A stretch of DNA of 53,065 nucleotides from Neolewinella lacunae (lineage in GTDB: Bacteria; Bacteroidota; Bacteroidia; Chitinophagales; Saprospiraceae), in NCBI RefSeq assembly GCF_014349155.1, contig NZ_JACSIT010000065.1, positions 1 to 53,065 on the forward strand, read 5' to 3'. This document shows positions 9,801 to 19,069 of the stretch, one piece after another. The first letter of the stretch is position 1. Every line of letters starts with the position of its first letter. The translations under genes were made by a program, and so were the position numbers. The notes beneath the pieces were generated by a model, which was given only the letters and a program-made list of their open reading frames with translations, searched no databases and had not been told where the DNA came from.

Positions 9801-11869
9801 GGCACATTGGTGGAAGCCGTGAAAGTAGTGGTAGCATCACAGATCGGGCCGCCGCCGATTACCTGCAGGTTGATCTCGGGGGCTACGTTGATGGTGATGG
9901 TTTCCGTCACCTCGCAGGTAATGCCTTCCGCATTGGTGCTGCTGATGACCACGGTGTAGGTGGTAGTATCCTGCGGAAAGAAGGTAGGCTGGTTAGAGCT
10001 CGTACTGCTGATCCCCGTGGCGGGGCTCCAGGTGTAGGTAAAGTCGGGGTTGCCCGGGGACGGCAGGGATACCGAGGTTCCAAAACAGGTATTCAGGCTT
10101 TCCGGGAACTGGTTGCTGGTGAAATCAAAGACGGAAACCGTCACGCAGGTTTCCTGCGAACAACCGTTCTCCTCCGTCACCACGACGCAATATTCCCCCG
10201 GCAAGGTCACCCGCACCGTGGCGGTAGTGGCGGTATCGACACCGGGCCCGGACCAGGCAAAGGTGGTCGGACCAATCGCAGCCAGGTTACGGGCGGTGAG
10301 CGCAGAGGTATCTCCGGAGCACAAGCGGGTTGGACCTACAATTGCGGCATTGACCACGGGGACGCGGGCCCGGAACTGGGCCTGGCTATTGGCAAACCAC
10401 CAGGTATTGAGGGTGTTTTTGTCGCCGTAACCCGTTGTCAACTCATCTTCAACGGCACTACAGGAATCCACGCCAATGTCGAAGAAGTCCCACGAACGGG
10501 GTGTTTCCATGCAGTCGTTCCCATTGCGGTTGTCCTTAATGGCACCGGTTCCGGGAAGCTGAGGGATTTCCCGGTCATCCCAGTACAACTCAGTGGATTC
10601 GAGTTCCAGGCTACACAGCGGACGCACGGTCTGTACGCAAAAACCGTTGCGCATGTACTCCACGTCGTAGGCCGACCAGTGCTGGATGCCCTGGGAATAA
10701 TTGATGATGACGTCTACCGTATCGGTAAATCTTACCGGGGTGCTGTCTCCCCGCAAGCCATTCCAGGGAATACACGCCGAAGTATCCGTTCCCACAAACT
10801 CGTAGATGAGGGATACGTCTTCGCCATTATCGTCCAGTACACCGTTGCCGTTAAAATCCAACAAGATTTCCACCAGTCCCGGCCGCGTAACGGAAACGTC
10901 GAGGCAGTAAGGTGCATTCTCATCGCAGCGGAAAGTCTCCGCCGCCGTCACCATGCCACATTCCCCGTCGGGGAACAATTCGATGTCCGGCAAAGAAAGG
11001 AAAATGCGGTGCTGGGCGGAGGCATTGGTAGCATTTACACCGGGGATGGACATCCGGTCTTCCGCAATATTGCCCGTTTGGCCTGGCCCCACACTGTTGA
11101 AGGCCATATTAAATGAGAGCCCCTGAAAGCCGGAGTCCTGAAAGTCGATCAAGGACACGAATCCATCTTCGGTATAGCTGTAAAGGCGGCCGTTGAATTC
11201 GCGGTCCCAGACACACTCCGGCGTCTGGGTTCCGTCCACCTGGGGGAGACGGAAAGCCCAGCCCCTCGACCATACCCGGCCTGGGACTACTGCGCCGTCG
11301 CGGACCACCGTAAAATCCCAGAATGGAATGCTCACGCGTTGGTTTCCATCCCCGGGGATATCGTCAAACTCAATCGAAAAATCACCCGTAGTTCCGGGTC
11401 GGAAGACGAAAACCTTCCGTCCGGCAACCGTCAGCGTGGTATCGTAAACGCCGTAGGCCGCGTCTTCGTAGCTGTTGACGTTCGCGTTGGTATTGCTGAT
11501 CGTGAAAGGGCCGTGCACGACGGGATTGGTACCATCTGCGGTCAGCTGACGGACGCGAAAGCTGTAGCGCGAATTGTTGTCATTGAAGGGTACTCCGGTG
11601 TCCTGGTATTCGGGAGCCAGGCCAAAGAAGACCGTTTCGTCGGCCCGGCCAATGGAAACAACCAGGCGTCCGGGCTCCGGACCGTTGAAGTCCGCAAATA
11701 CCCCAAAGCCAGGCCGGCCGGTATCCAGCATGACCGGTGCGTCGGCCGCAGTAGGTGCAATGTCTTGAATGCCCGCTGCGGACAGTTCAGCAGCCAGCAG
11801 CAATGCCGCCAGCGGAAGGATTAACCCTGCAGCGAATGCGCGTTTGAGAAGTTTATGGATTGATTTCAC
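6848..11869 (-). CDS. giant secreted adhesin, T9SS type B sorting (gliding-motility C-terminal domain)
   Basis: 1673 residues, starting at a GTG. It has a signal peptide (LILPLAALLLAAELSAA), a ~400-residue N-terminal region with several Cys, then a long chain of Ig/PKD-like beta-sandwich units. One clear PKD unit carries YDFGDGTTSTEANPTHVY; the others repeat YTWSPA...TVTVT patterns. The C-terminal ~90 residues (HIYVPNAFTPNGDNEND, then FIIYNRWGQEVY and GYYLRV) are the type B T9SS sorting domain known from SprB-like proteins. Such proteins are exported through the type IX machinery and held at the cell surface, often needing an SprF/PorP-type partner. Last of three minus-strand genes with 25-29 base gaps. 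Likely an adhesin; ligand unknown. Confidence 0.9.
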   Translation of the reverse strand: MKSIHKLLKRAFAAGLILPLAALLLAAELSAAGIQDIAPTAADAPVMLDTGRPGFGVFADFNGPEPGRLVVSIGRADETVFFGLAPEYQDTGVPFNDNNSRYSFRVRQLTADGTNPVVHGPFTISNTNANVNSYEDAAYGVYDTTLTVAGRKVFVFRPGTTGDFSIEFDDIPGDGNQRVSIPFWDFTVVRDGAVVPGRVWSRGWAFRLPQVDGTQTPECVWDREFNGRLYSYTEDGFVSLIDFQDSGFQGLSFNMAFNSVGPGQTGNIAEDRMSIPGVNATNASAQHRIFLSLPDIELFPDGECGMVTAAETFRCDENAPYCLDVSVTRPGLVEILLDFNGNGVLDDNGEDVSLIYEFVGTDTSACIPWNGLRGDSTPVRFTDTVDVIINYSQGIQHWSAYDVEYMRNGFCVQTVRPLCSLELESTELYWDDREIPQLPGTGAIKDNRNGNDCMETPRSWDFFDIGVDSCSAVEDELTTGYGDKNTLNTWWFANSQAQFRARVPVVNAAIVGPTRLCSGDTSALTARNLAAIGPTTFAWSGPGVDTATTATVRVTLPGEYCVVVTEENGCSQETCVTVSVFDFTSNQFPESLNTCFGTSVSLPSPGNPDFTYTWSPATGISSTSSNQPTFFPQDTTTYTVVISSTNAEGITCEVTETITINVAPEINLQVIGGGPICDATTTFTASTNVPAEIVLFDPNGVAIGTGTTFTVPVSGESDYLLVATDAQNCTDTITFTVSGGPVEIALPDTLLACTSDGVSVGVTNLDLNDTLSYLWSPANLFDPATLTSANPTFVGGPGDYTATVVATNQYGCTATEDIQIILIDDSGTLSFTEMVDCDGSTVRFTNTSTVTFGYRYDFGDGTTSTEANPTHVYAAPGTYTVTLSLIYDQECVSFFTREVTTFDAVLVAGFSVGLGDCENGTTSINFTDNSLNVSGAALSYRWTFTGGTPTTSTEQNPTLEVNTSGEVTATLQVTSADNCVSSVDTSFTVDLAVVNLATEIIICPGEEAELNPGADTNLIYTWSPAPDFDPATPNPTTGIAGTYFVTVTSAAADFNCSNVDTVTLIVADSIGLAVNGPDGPIDGGDIDLGTVQTCGTPIELSVTLMTNDGVNVVFTDLAGNVIGTGSSLTINPSGRDTIVVTATNAFACVERDTVVIINNQVDAGINVGAMGLNFCSSTDTSVQVLNFDPNDTLTYAWEPNAIINGALDGARVDITSPAEGSVDLMVTVANQFGCDTMLTVTVTSTPFMPNTYPELVAPCFGQSFTIDGGAAVAGYVYEWNPADGLDLSDPANPVGTFTEDGTLTVTITDPLTDCSSTQTITVDVAPEIAFTATPADTAVCEPTMVSVTGSTVNPDVVIVWFDDAGLTNQVGTGTTYTVDAAEPGQSYQLFGQATDTITGCSEVVPVTINVSGISLGLPLPNVTACPGERPQIFGEVRPLPTLQYTYSPANAIDNSDPTAPVFVGEVSGPVTVTVTDLATGCSATVTIEATVVDFDGLTGTADPAEILLGESSTLTVEGCEGECAYEWMIPNGTIDPATGPVVTATPDAAGNLLYEIQVTRDGCTDDVQIELRVEDPICDADHIYVPNAFTPNGDNENDVMQVRSRFAEELTEFRFIIYNRWGQEVYSSDNIFDSWDGTIGGDDLEPDVYGYYLRVLCPAGQELIQKGNITILR

Positions 11870-11898
11870 GATTACTATGCTTTAAAACGCTGATGGGA

Positions 11899-14649
11899 TT
11901 ATTTCTTCAAGTTCAGGCCGGCGCGCAGCACCACCCGCCGCTCCAGCGAGGCAGGCTGACTGTAAATGGACTCCCGGACCTGGTCGAGCCTTTCGTAGAT
12001 CTTGGCCAGTTTAGCCGTGGATTCGCCGAGCGCAGATTCGGTGTAAGTCAACTGCTTGTTTTTGATGTAAGGAAGCAACGCACCATCGCGGTAGGTGGCC
12101 AGGAAGTTTTTGACCGACGTAATCCGGCGGCCACTTAAGCGGCGGTTGTATTCCGTCTCCGCGCGCGGGCTGGCGGAACCCTGGAGCTCCAGGTTGAAAC
12201 TCCGTCCGCTCCGCATGTGCTGAATAAGGGCGTCGGCAAAGCGTTGCAGTTGTTTATAGCCCGTTTTTACTTCCTGTTCAAAGAACTGGGCGATGTTGCC
12301 CCGCTCGATGAAGGCATCTTCTTCTGGCAAACCTTCCCCTGCTTCCTTCTTAAAGATTTCCTCGTTGCCAATGTAGGGTTCGTAGGTCTCGTCGTAACTC
12401 AGGCGCGTGGTGAACGAAGTGGTCCGGGGGTCCGGGTGGTCGTTGTCAAAGTAAACCTCGAAGGGAAGGAAGTCATTAAGGTTATCGCTGAACAAGGGAA
12501 CGTAGTAGATCAGCTTGCCGCCGCCGTCCACCAGGTCTTGCTGGGTAAAGACCAGCGTATCGGTACGGGGGAAGTAGCCCTCCCGGCGGGTATTGAGAAT
12601 AAAGGGCTGGTCCAGGTTGACGGTGTAGTAAAAGTCGTTGCCGGTGGGGTTGGAACGTTCGTCCACCAGTTCTCCGTCACTTTTGCTCAGGCGTAGGGTA
12701 GCGTTGTTCAGCGGATCGTCGGTCCGGCCATCGATAACGTAAACTTCCAGGGTTTGGCCGAGGTACAGGTCTCGCCGGATCGTACCGCCCTGATCGGGGC
12801 TGTAATTCCGAAGGTCCACCTCCGTGTAAGCTTGGCCAAAGCCATCCTTCCTGGCCTCAATCCGGTAGTTTTTGCCGATCTCCAGATCGAAGTGAGAATC
12901 ATTGCCGATGGGGTTGGTGATTTCCCGGACCAGCGTCAGCGTCCCGTCTTCGTTCACCTCGTAAAGGGATACGGTCGCGCCCGTCAGCTCGGAAAGGTCA
13001 ACGTTGTTGAAGGTGAAGATGTCCAGATTGACTTTCGGGTTGAGCTCCAGCCGCCGCTCAATGAAGGAGAGGTCTTTAAGTTCAGGGCTGGCCAGATCGA
13101 AGGCGTCCAGGTCCTCGGTAAAGCCATCCTTAGTAGCTTTTAGTTCGTATTTGCCGCCGGGCTCGACGAGAAAGTTGAACTCGTTGTCTTCCAGGTTGGT
13201 AATTTCCTCAATCAACTCCGGGCCAGTAGGCGTAATCTTGTAGAGCGCTACGGTGGCGCCAGGAAGCTCTTTACCCGTGAGCTTATTGAACGTCAGGGCC
13301 TGCAGGTCCAGGCGCGGGTCGGGGGTAAACTCGTAGAGGTCGTAGCAGCATACGTCGCGTTCTTCGGAGTAAAAAAGGGCTTCCTCCACCGGGCGACGGC
13401 TGGCTACGTAAGCCTGATCGGGGTCGTCAAAGCGGGTGTAGTAGGCTTCGTCGGCGGAGGAGTTTACGGGGTTGCCCAGATTTACGGGCCGACGAAAACG
13501 TCCGTCAATGAGGTAAGACTTGTAAATGTCCAGGCCACCGAAGGTAAAGCGACCGTCCGTTGCGAAATACAGCGTCTGCCGGGGGCCGTACCAAAACGGC
13601 GAAGCATCGTCGCCCGCCGTGTTGAGTTTATCCAGGTTGGCGGGCGCACCCAGGCTTCCGTCGGGGGCCAACGCCGCCCGGTAAAGGTCCAGTCCACCCA
13701 TTCCTCCTGGCCGGTCGGAAGCAAAGTACAGGAAAGAGCCGCCATCGGTGGCGTCCAGGCCAATGCTGGGCTGGGTCGTGGAATACCCCGCCACATTGAG
13801 GTCCAGCTTCACTGGGTTGGCCCATTCTCCGTCCGCCCCGATATCCGCCCGGTAGAGGTCACAGATCAGTTCATCGTAATTCCGGAAATCGCAAACGGAG
13901 TAGTACACTTGGGTCATCTCCAGGTTGAAGGCCGTGTGGGCCACGTTTTTGCCCGGCAGGTTGATGCTGTTCAGCAGCGGCACGGCGGTACGTTCTCCCG
14001 TCTGGCGCAAAATGCGGCTGAGTTGGCGCTTCGGAGAAACGGTGTCTTTCTTGAATTCGAAGTTATTTGAGGTAAAGTAGCGCGTGCCATTGGGGCCCCG
14101 GACGTACATCACATCCGAGTTCTCCGTATTGAGGCCCTCGGGCATGTGCTGCAAAATAACGTCTTCGCTCCGCGCCAGGGCATCGATCGCCCAGTTGGAA
14201 TCGTTGATCTGGGCCAGTGCCGCCGAGCGGTACTCCTCCGGAGCGTTAGGCTGCTCATCGAGGAACAACTGGAAATTGGCCGCCGCCTGGTCGTAGTTGC
14301 CCTGGCGGAAGGCACTCTGCCCCATGAAGTACTTCACCAGTGGGTACTTCGTAATCTCCGGCCGGCTCTGCAATTGCAGCATGTATTTTTCCGCCTCCCG
14401 GTAAGCCGTAGCACGGTAAGCGGCTACGCCGGCCTTGTAGTATACTTCCGCGATCCGTTCTTCGTAAGCCCGGTCTTCTTCCCATTCGGGGTCGGCGGCA
14501 ATGTCGTAAAGACGGAACGCATTATAATGGTCGTTACGCTCCATCGCCTGGTCACCCCCTTCAATGTAGCCAGTGAAGGATTGGTTCTGCGCGTAAAGCC
14601 CCGCAGAAACCAGCAGGGAGAGTACGAGAAAGGTCAAAAATCTGTACAT
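11899..14649 (-). CDS. PorE-like OmpA-family protein (TPR, PD40 propeller, OmpA C-domain)
   Basis: 916 residues from the ATG at 14649, which opens a signal peptide (MYRFLTFLVLSLLVSAGLYA); the frame extends further upstream without support. Order: TPR-like helices (about 20-160), a WD40/PD40 beta-propeller with blades such as FASDRPGGMGGLDLY and YFATDGRFTFGGLDIYKS (about 200-430), three carboxypeptidase-regulatory-like beta units (EDNEFNFLVEPGGKYEL type), and an OmpA-like peptidoglycan-binding domain near the C-terminus (ELQGSASPRAETEYNRRLSG). This order matches PorE of Porphyromonas gingivalis, a periplasmic T9SS component bound to peptidoglycan. Its place between the PorP/SprF gene and the type B adhesin supports a role in exporting or anchoring that adhesin. 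Confidence 0.85.
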   Translation of the reverse strand: MYRFLTFLVLSLLVSAGLYAQNQSFTGYIEGGDQAMERNDHYNAFRLYDIAADPEWEEDRAYEERIAEVYYKAGVAAYRATAYREAEKYMLQLQSRPEITKYPLVKYFMGQSAFRQGNYDQAAANFQLFLDEQPNAPEEYRSAALAQINDSNWAIDALARSEDVILQHMPEGLNTENSDVMYVRGPNGTRYFTSNNFEFKKDTVSPKRQLSRILRQTGERTAVPLLNSINLPGKNVAHTAFNLEMTQVYYSVCDFRNYDELICDLYRADIGADGEWANPVKLDLNVAGYSTTQPSIGLDATDGGSFLYFASDRPGGMGGLDLYRAALAPDGSLGAPANLDKLNTAGDDASPFWYGPRQTLYFATDGRFTFGGLDIYKSYLIDGRFRRPVNLGNPVNSSADEAYYTRFDDPDQAYVASRRPVEEALFYSEERDVCCYDLYEFTPDPRLDLQALTFNKLTGKELPGATVALYKITPTGPELIEEITNLEDNEFNFLVEPGGKYELKATKDGFTEDLDAFDLASPELKDLSFIERRLELNPKVNLDIFTFNNVDLSELTGATVSLYEVNEDGTLTLVREITNPIGNDSHFDLEIGKNYRIEARKDGFGQAYTEVDLRNYSPDQGGTIRRDLYLGQTLEVYVIDGRTDDPLNNATLRLSKSDGELVDERSNPTGNDFYYTVNLDQPFILNTRREGYFPRTDTLVFTQQDLVDGGGKLIYYVPLFSDNLNDFLPFEVYFDNDHPDPRTTSFTTRLSYDETYEPYIGNEEIFKKEAGEGLPEEDAFIERGNIAQFFEQEVKTGYKQLQRFADALIQHMRSGRSFNLELQGSASPRAETEYNRRLSGRRITSVKNFLATYRDGALLPYIKNKQLTYTESALGESTAKLAKIYERLDQVRESIYSQPASLERRVVLRAGLNLKK

Positions 14650-14674
14650 AGTAAATGGGATTCTGGGATCGGGG

Positions 14675-15736
14675 CTAGATAAGGGGGCAAACTTTGAACT
14701 CGGGAATGGGACGAACCTTGCGGATAAGGTAACGAATGGACAGCTCCATCCCTCCCCGGTTCTCCGTGGCAATGTCGAATTCACTGACGTTGAAGTCGTA
14801 ATTCAGTCCCACTTTAATGTCGTTGTAGCTCACCTCGAAGGTTGGCCAGTAAGAATCCTGGATGGCGTCGCGGCGCAAGCCCAGGCCCGCCATCAGGCTG
14901 ATGCGCTTGCTCAGGGTGTTTTTCACCCATACCCGGCCCGCCGCCGTAGCCACGAACTCATCGTAAAAGGCCCCCTGGTTCTGGTACGTGATGGCCCCAA
15001 CCAGGTCGACGGCCGGTAAAATTTGCAAAGTGCCAATCGCGTAAGGGCTCAGCCGGCGCTCCAGCGGCACTTTCGCGTCGTCGTAGAAGGCCTGGTCAGG
15101 GGCCGTAATGTGGTGCAGCGCCACCCCGAGGTCGAGCTTCGTCCGGCGGTCGTTGCGGAAAACCAATTCGCTGGTTTGCCTGGATTGCAGGCGCAGGTTG
15201 AGCCCCAGGCTGAAGTCGGGGAATACCTGACCGTCGGCATCGAAAGACTCCCGGGTGGGCAGGCCCAGATCAACGATGCCCCGGGCCTCGTCGTATTGGT
15301 TGTTGAAGCGCAGGTTGCCCTGCTGGAAAGACCGCTGTACCAACGCAGCCTTCCCGCCCGCACTCAGGATGATGCGGGGAGAAAAGACCCGGGTGTACGA
15401 CAGGTTGAGGTCGAGGTTGGCCCAACTCAACTTGCTGTCTCCCGCCCGGTCGTAGTTGAAAGCGACTCCGCCCGATAACCAGCCGCGCTTGTTCAAGCTG
15501 CCGAGAAACTTCTTATCGATGGCCAGCGTGACGGTCTTGTAGTCCACCGGAACGTCCGTCCACTGCGATTTGTAGTTGCCCATCATCCGTACATCCCCCC
15601 GGAAGATGCCCGTAAGCGCGGGATTGAGGTGCAAGGGAGCGTTGTAGAACTGGGAGTAGTGGAAATCCTGGGCCGATCCAAGGGCTGGCAGCAATGCCAG
15701 TAGAGCCACCGCAACGAGGAGGCGAAGAGAATTCAT
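14675..15736 (-). CDS. PorP/SprF family outer-membrane protein
   Basis: 353 residues from the ATG at 15736. A signal peptide (LLVAVALLALLPALGSA) is followed at once by the family signature QDFHYSQFYNAPLHLNPALTG and then by alternating beta-strands of a predicted outer-membrane barrel. PorP/SprF proteins are T9SS-associated; SprF is needed for surface delivery of the type B adhesin SprB. It leads the three-gene operon, 25 bases before the PorE-like gene, consistent with a dedicated partner of the giant adhesin at 6848-11869. The frame is open to 15772, but that extension lacks a signal sequence. Confidence 0.9.
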   Translation of the reverse strand: MNSLRLLVAVALLALLPALGSAQDFHYSQFYNAPLHLNPALTGIFRGDVRMMGNYKSQWTDVPVDYKTVTLAIDKKFLGSLNKRGWLSGGVAFNYDRAGDSKLSWANLDLNLSYTRVFSPRIILSAGGKAALVQRSFQQGNLRFNNQYDEARGIVDLGLPTRESFDADGQVFPDFSLGLNLRLQSRQTSELVFRNDRRTKLDLGVALHHITAPDQAFYDDAKVPLERRLSPYAIGTLQILPAVDLVGAITYQNQGAFYDEFVATAAGRVWVKNTLSKRISLMAGLGLRRDAIQDSYWPTFEVSYNDIKVGLNYDFNVSEFDIATENRGGMELSIRYLIRKVRPIPEFKVCPLI

Positions 15737-16241
15737 GGTCACTCTATCTGAAAGGGTAAACGTATTTCGCATAGGAGCTTGGGAGAGATTACGTCTTGGA
15801 AAAAATCGGTTTCGTTAAAAGCCTGCAGTTGCAGCGTGTTCTGTGGTAGTGTTCTTGCTTACCTCCCATGTAGCTATCCGAATACGGACGCAAGCTACGA
15901 CGAATTATATAAATTCCAATACCGACCGTTCCTTTTATTTTCAGTACCGCTTCCTAGACCGGAGCGCAAATTGTGTACCAGGGTCTAGGAAATACCGTTT
16001 TGCTGCCTACTTTAGCGTCGTAATCACCAGTTGGTTGCTTTTTTTGTTTGACAGTTTGACGAACACCAAAGAACACTATTTCGCCTCTTGTGCTGCTTCC
16101 CGACCCGGGGGGTAGCATTCACTCCACCACCCGGTGGTTTCAATCTCTGTGTTTTTCCAATTGCTTTCGTTTGACGCTTTAGTGGGCTGCTGCCCGCTTA
16201 AAGTGCATCATTTTTTGGGATCTAGCACAACGGATTGAATC
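15737..16241. other. intergenic region between divergent genes
   Basis: About 500 bases between the minus-strand PorP operon and the plus-strand beta-helix gene. It must hold both promoters but I see no convincing TTTG/TAnnTTTG pair. A small hairpin (GTGGGCTGCTGCCCGC) lies near 16184-16199. No coding sequence is supported. Confidence 0.5.
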
Positions 16242-17249
16242 GTGAAACAACTTCTTCTTCTCTTCATCGCCACCTTTTTAGTTGCCGCCAGCGGCCAGGC
16301 CACGCGTATTTACGTAAGCCCCGCCGCCAACGGTTCACTGGCTGGCTCCAGCTGGGCCAACGCCACCAGCGTAGAAGATGCCCTGGCCCGGGTGGTTGCG
16401 GGCGACGAGGTCTGGATGCTCCAAGGCACCTACCCCACCTCCCGTACGGGTAACCGCGAAGCCAGTTTCGTTGTTCCCGCCGGCGTACAGGTCTACGGCG
16501 GCTTCCTGGGCAGCGAGGCCAGCCCCACCGAGCGGCCAGCGGGAGTGAAGAGCATCCTTTCCGGCGACATCGGCGTGGTAGGTGAGCATGCCGACAACGC
16601 CTACACCGTTGTCCTGATGCTTTCCGCTGGCAACCTCTCCTCCATCCTTGACGGATTTGTCATCACCCATGGTTGCGCCCGCAATTTCCGCGAAGGCTTC
16701 GGTACCGGCAGCGCCGGCGGTGGCCTCTTCATCCAGGGTGCCCCCGGTGCCACGGCAGCCCACCAGATCTCCAACTGCCACTTCACCGCCAACCGCGCCC
16801 ACAACGGTGCCGCCGTTTTCGTCAGCGCCGGTCGTCCCTCCTTCATCGCCTGCTCTTTCGTCTACAACACCTCCGATTACAACGGAGGCGCCGTGTACAA
16901 CTACGGCGTAGGCAGCGAAGTGAGCCCCATTTTCAACCAGTGCCAGTTCGTCGATAACGGCAGCAACTCCGGTGCCGGCATGACCAACAACGGCACCAAC
17001 GGCTCCGCCAGCCCGCTGCTGCTCGACTGCAACTTCACCAACAACGTTTCCACCATCAACGGCGCGGCCATCTACAACATCAGCAACGATACCGGCCGTT
17101 GCAACCTCGTCATGGAAGGCTGCACCTTCGAGGGAAACGACTCCATCCTCGGTGAGGACGTCTCCGACTCTGGCGTGAGCCCCGACTACGCCGAGCGCGC
17201 CCGCCAAAACGGCGGCGGCACCCTTCGCCCCGTCAGCGTAAAGCGCTAG
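16242..17249 (+). CDS. secreted right-handed beta-helix protein
   Basis: 335 residues from a GTG start. Signal peptide (LLLLFIATFLVAASGQA), then RIYVSPAANGSLAGSSWANA, the standard opening of polymorphic outer-membrane/choice-of-anchor proteins, followed by short coils rich in Asn, Gly and Cys (ISNCHFTANRAHNGAAV, FIACSFVYNTSDYNGGAVYN, FNQCQFVDNGSNSGAGM), the pattern of a parallel beta-helix. Related proteins are surface adhesins or polysaccharide-active. Here the C-terminus (after EGCTFEGNDSI) shows no T9SS sorting domain, so it may stay in the periplasm or be a shortened member. Standalone gene. Confidence 0.75.
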   Translation: MKQLLLLFIATFLVAASGQATRIYVSPAANGSLAGSSWANATSVEDALARVVAGDEVWMLQGTYPTSRTGNREASFVVPAGVQVYGGFLGSEASPTERPAGVKSILSGDIGVVGEHADNAYTVVLMLSAGNLSSILDGFVITHGCARNFREGFGTGSAGGGLFIQGAPGATAAHQISNCHFTANRAHNGAAVFVSAGRPSFIACSFVYNTSDYNGGAVYNYGVGSEVSPIFNQCQFVDNGSNSGAGMTNNGTNGSASPLLLDCNFTNNVSTINGAAIYNISNDTGRCNLVMEGCTFEGNDSILGEDVSDSGVSPDYAERARQNGGGTLRPVSVKR

Positions 17250-17539
17250 TAGTCAAAGACTAAAATTAGTGATGACCTGGCGAAGTGAGCTTGTTTCTCA
17301 GCAAGCGCGTTGAAGTTGGGCATCGCCATGGCTACGTCGGGTTTCGACTCGGGCAGATCAGTGCAGAAATAACAAGTCGATGGGCTCCTGATTTCGGCAT
17401 TGTACCGCCAGGCTGCTTCCCTGCCCGTCTTTTGCGTGCCTTCCCTATTCCCGTTCGCCTGCGGCACTGGCCGGCTAACCCCGTTTTTGTCCTATCTTGC
17501 GGGCCGCTGTCTTGTTGACCACCAGCCCAGGATTTGCCT

Positions 17540-18943
17540 ATGCTACCCGAAGAGACGAAGCCCGAAAAACACGTCGAATCCTCACCCGCGGAAAACCTGC
17601 GCAGTTGGTTCAGGGATTTTATGAACCTGCGTACGGGCTCCGACCGCGCCGGGGCCGTCCAGTCCATTGTCAATGGCAAACAGATGCGGGGCTCCAATGC
17701 CTGGATGCTCGTCTGCTCCATCATGATCGCCAGCCTGGGCCTCAACCTCAATTCCAGCGCCGTCATCATCGGGGCCATGCTCATCTCTCCGCTGATGAAC
17801 CCCATCCTGGGCATCGGCCTGGCGGTAGGGACGAACGACCGCGACCTCCTCTGGCAGGCCCTGCGCAACTTCGGCATCTCCATCATCATTGCCCTGCTCA
17901 CCAGCGTACTCTACTTTTCCCTGAGCCCCCTCAACGAGTTTACCAACGAGATGCAGGCCCGCACCGAACCCACCATCCTCGATGCGTTGGTGGCCATTTT
18001 CGGCGGACTGGCGGGCATCATCTCCGTCACCCGCGAAGAGAAGACCAGCGCCATCCCGGGCGTAGCCATCGCCACCGCCCTCATGCCGCCGCTCTGCGTG
18101 GCCGGTTACGGCATCGCCCTCTCGTTTACCGAAGGATCCCTGGGCTTTTCCGTCTTTTGGCGGGCCTTCTACCTCTTTTTCATCAACTCGTTCTTCATTG
18201 CAACTACCGCCTATATCATCATCCGCCTGCTGCGCTTCCCCTACCGCAAGTACATCAACCAACGGGAAGCGCTCCGCAGCCGCCTCATCATCGGGCTGGT
18301 CAGCATCCTCATCATCCTGCCCGGTTTTTACATCCTTCGGCAAGTCCTCAACAACCACAGCTACCGCAACGCCGCCAGCGCTTTCACCGCCCGCTATTTC
18401 CCCGAGAGCAAATCGACCTACGTTTTCAACGCCGACGACCCCAACGCTCCCTTGCTCATCTTCCCGGTGCGTCCCCGCTCGTTGAGCGCCGACTCCCTGG
18501 ATTTTTACAACGAACGCTTGCGCAACGATCCTTACCGGATTCCCAATGCGCGCATCGTCACCGACACCAGCGTGGCCAGCCTCCAGGACAAACTCAACTT
18601 GCTGAACAACCACGGCAGCCGCATCGCGCAGTTGGAGCGCACGGTCAGCAGCCAGGCCGCCGCCCTGGAAAGTCTGCTCCAGGTTGCGGCCGATGAAAAC
18701 GCCGAAAAAAGCCTCGCCACTCGCCTTCAACTGGCTTTTCCCGGCATCAGCTCCGTCTACGTTCAGCAGCGCGCAGATGGCCAGGCCGCCAGCCAATACG
18801 TCCCCCTCGTGGCCATCCAACGCAGCTGGCCGGGCGTTCGCCCCAATACCTCCGTCCTTCGCGCCGAGCGGCAGCGGCTTCAGGCTTACCTGCAGTCAGA
18901 ACTGCGCGTAGACTCCCTCTTGCTGGTCATCGAGGAAATTTAA
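17540..18943 (+). CDS. DUF389 family integral membrane protein
   Basis: 467 residues from the ATG at 17540 (a TTG six bases earlier is an alternative). The core has at least six hydrophobic segments, beginning with the family block around SSAVIIGAMLISPLMNPILG, then segments near IIIALLTSVLYFSL, ALVAIFGGLAGII, AIATALMPPLCVAGYG and LIIGLVSILIILPGFYIL. A soluble C-terminal region of about 170 residues with a coiled-coil stretch (LNLLNNHGSRIAQLERTVSS) follows. DUF389 proteins are conserved but of unknown function. No operon partner: the next gene is on the other strand. Confidence 0.85.
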   Translation: MLPEETKPEKHVESSPAENLRSWFRDFMNLRTGSDRAGAVQSIVNGKQMRGSNAWMLVCSIMIASLGLNLNSSAVIIGAMLISPLMNPILGIGLAVGTNDRDLLWQALRNFGISIIIALLTSVLYFSLSPLNEFTNEMQARTEPTILDALVAIFGGLAGIISVTREEKTSAIPGVAIATALMPPLCVAGYGIALSFTEGSLGFSVFWRAFYLFFINSFFIATTAYIIIRLLRFPYRKYINQREALRSRLIIGLVSILIILPGFYILRQVLNNHSYRNAASAFTARYFPESKSTYVFNADDPNAPLLIFPVRPRSLSADSLDFYNERLRNDPYRIPNARIVTDTSVASLQDKLNLLNNHGSRIAQLERTVSSQAAALESLLQVAADENAEKSLATRLQLAFPGISSVYVQQRADGQAASQYVPLVAIQRSWPGVRPNTSVLRAERQRLQAYLQSELRVDSLLLVIEEI

Positions 18944-18944
18944 A

Positions 18945-18962
18945 GGGCGCGGCCGCAGGTGC
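18945..18962 (+). repeat. 18-bp core repeat, copy C
   Basis: GGGCGCGGCCGCAGGTGC, beginning one base after the stop codon of the DUF389 gene. It lacks the rest of the ~60-bp element. Confidence 0.8.
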
Positions 18963-19002
18963 CAGGCCCGTACCCCAAGGAAGAGCAAGGGAAGGTACCC
19001 GC

Positions 19003-19044
19003 CAAAAAAAAATGGCCCGGGAAGACGAACGTCCTCCCGGGCCA
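19003..19044 (-). terminator. rho-independent terminator of the Hsp20 gene
   Basis: Stem TGGCCCGGGA (19013-19022) with TCCCGGGCCA (19035-19044). On the minus strand the stem is followed by nine T (19012-19004). It lies about 25 bases beyond the Hsp20 stop. Confidence 0.85.
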
Positions 19045-19069
19045 ACTCATTTAATCCTCTTGCGCAGCC

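Noticed and set aside
17497..18696. 399-codon plus-strand frame overlapping the DUF389 gene
   Set aside because: Pro/His/Gln/Arg-rich translation typical of a shifted GC-rich frame; the DUF389 frame has membrane helices and family motifs.
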